In this document: piece after piece, positions 63,959-64,000 of the stretch
Layout of the letters: each line of letters begins with the position of its first letter
Numbering within the stretch: the first letter of the stretch is position 1
Source: Amycolatopsis eburnea
GTDB taxonomy: Bacteria > Actinomycetota > Actinomycetes > Mycobacteriales > Pseudonocardiaceae
Assembly (NCBI RefSeq): GCF_003937945.1
Contig: NZ_RSEC01000033.1
Span: 144,085 to 208,084 of the forward strand
Length of the DNA stretch: 64,000 nucleotides
Reading direction: 5' to 3'
Program-made: the position numbers and the translations under genes
Notes under the pieces: model-generated
What the model saw: only the letters and a program-made list of their open reading frames with translations
What the model was told of the DNA's origin: nothing
The model's database searches: none

Positions 63959-64000
63959 GACGAAGACCTCCGTGTGTGGTGCTGGTGTCTGAGGCCATCA

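Noticed and set aside
63744..63998. 84-codon minus-strand ATG frame (MASDTSTTHGG)
   Set aside because: Most of it runs through the family C hairpin repeat, the sequence is not gene-like, and its start signal would lie outside the window.

Overview
This 64-kb window is very GC-rich and densely coded on both strands, with many GTG starts. It carries F420/LLM-type, ROK, ANTAR and DUF5313-type genes, a split NHEJ ligase, and an exo-glucosaminidase of the kind characterised from Amycolatopsis. These traits point to an actinomycete of the Pseudonocardiaceae, most likely Amycolatopsis or a close relative. That assignment is inferred from gene content and style, not from a marker gene. There are no rRNA or tRNA genes, CRISPR arrays, insertion sequences or integrases that I can see, so this looks like chromosomal arm or accessory DNA rather than a mobile island.

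Layout. 1-6 kb: the 3' end of an MFS exporter, a lysozyme-like membrane-anchored protein, a Tat-exported PHP metallohydrolase, a GerW-type protein and a DUF6345-like protein with a His/Cys dyad. 6-12 kb: a 1823-residue single-chain biotin-dependent carboxylase. 12-18 kb: secreted M14 carboxypeptidase, methyltransferase, PadR regulator, secreted sialidase and a DUF4190-type membrane protein. 18-25 kb: a NarL-type two-component system, a STAS protein, then a leftward set of nitric oxide synthase, flavodoxin-domain protein and SHS-type MFS carrier, and a CobW GTPase. 25-32 kb: a small Cys-rich protein followed by a 1101-residue membrane-anchored P-loop/Sel1-repeat protein, a GNAT enzyme, the split LigD pair (polymerase and ligase), DinB and a squalene-cyclase-like barrel. 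32-41 kb: DUF1015, a DHA2 exporter, TetR/cupin, an LLM oxidoreductase, an OhrR-like MarR with twin operators facing a DUF5313 membrane protein, an RluA-type synthase, a secreted protein and a RibD-type reductase. 41-47 kb: an AlkB dioxygenase behind a LexA-type box, DUF1152, P450, a secreted PNGase A-type amidase divergent from a LacI regulator, and a broken AraC gene. 47-57 kb: a stand-alone ATP synthase c subunit, a serine hydrolase, a divergent nitrilase-like protein, TetR/DHA2 exporter/USP, a STAS-GAF-ANTAR protein, a CPA1 antiporter, another MFS and a membrane protein. 57-64 kb: an amino-sugar unit (APC permease, exo-beta-D-glucosaminidase, ROK kinase, linked by stop/start overlaps) divergent from a ROK repressor with an operator between them.

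Two themes recur. The first is extracellular glycan and peptide breakdown: sialidase, PNGase A-type amidase, exo-glucosaminidase, a jelly-roll secreted protein and a carboxypeptidase. Two of these genes sit next to their own LacI or ROK repressor and a recognisable palindrome. The second is non-coding structure: several families of long perfect inverted repeats are dispersed between genes. Two insertions are bracketed by direct repeats and one family is nested in another, which suggests small mobile or amplified hairpin elements. The most promising leads are the NOS/flavodoxin-domain pair, the glucosamine unit, the PNGase A/LacI pair, the orphan c subunit, the Sel1-NTPase and the LexA-AlkB promoter.
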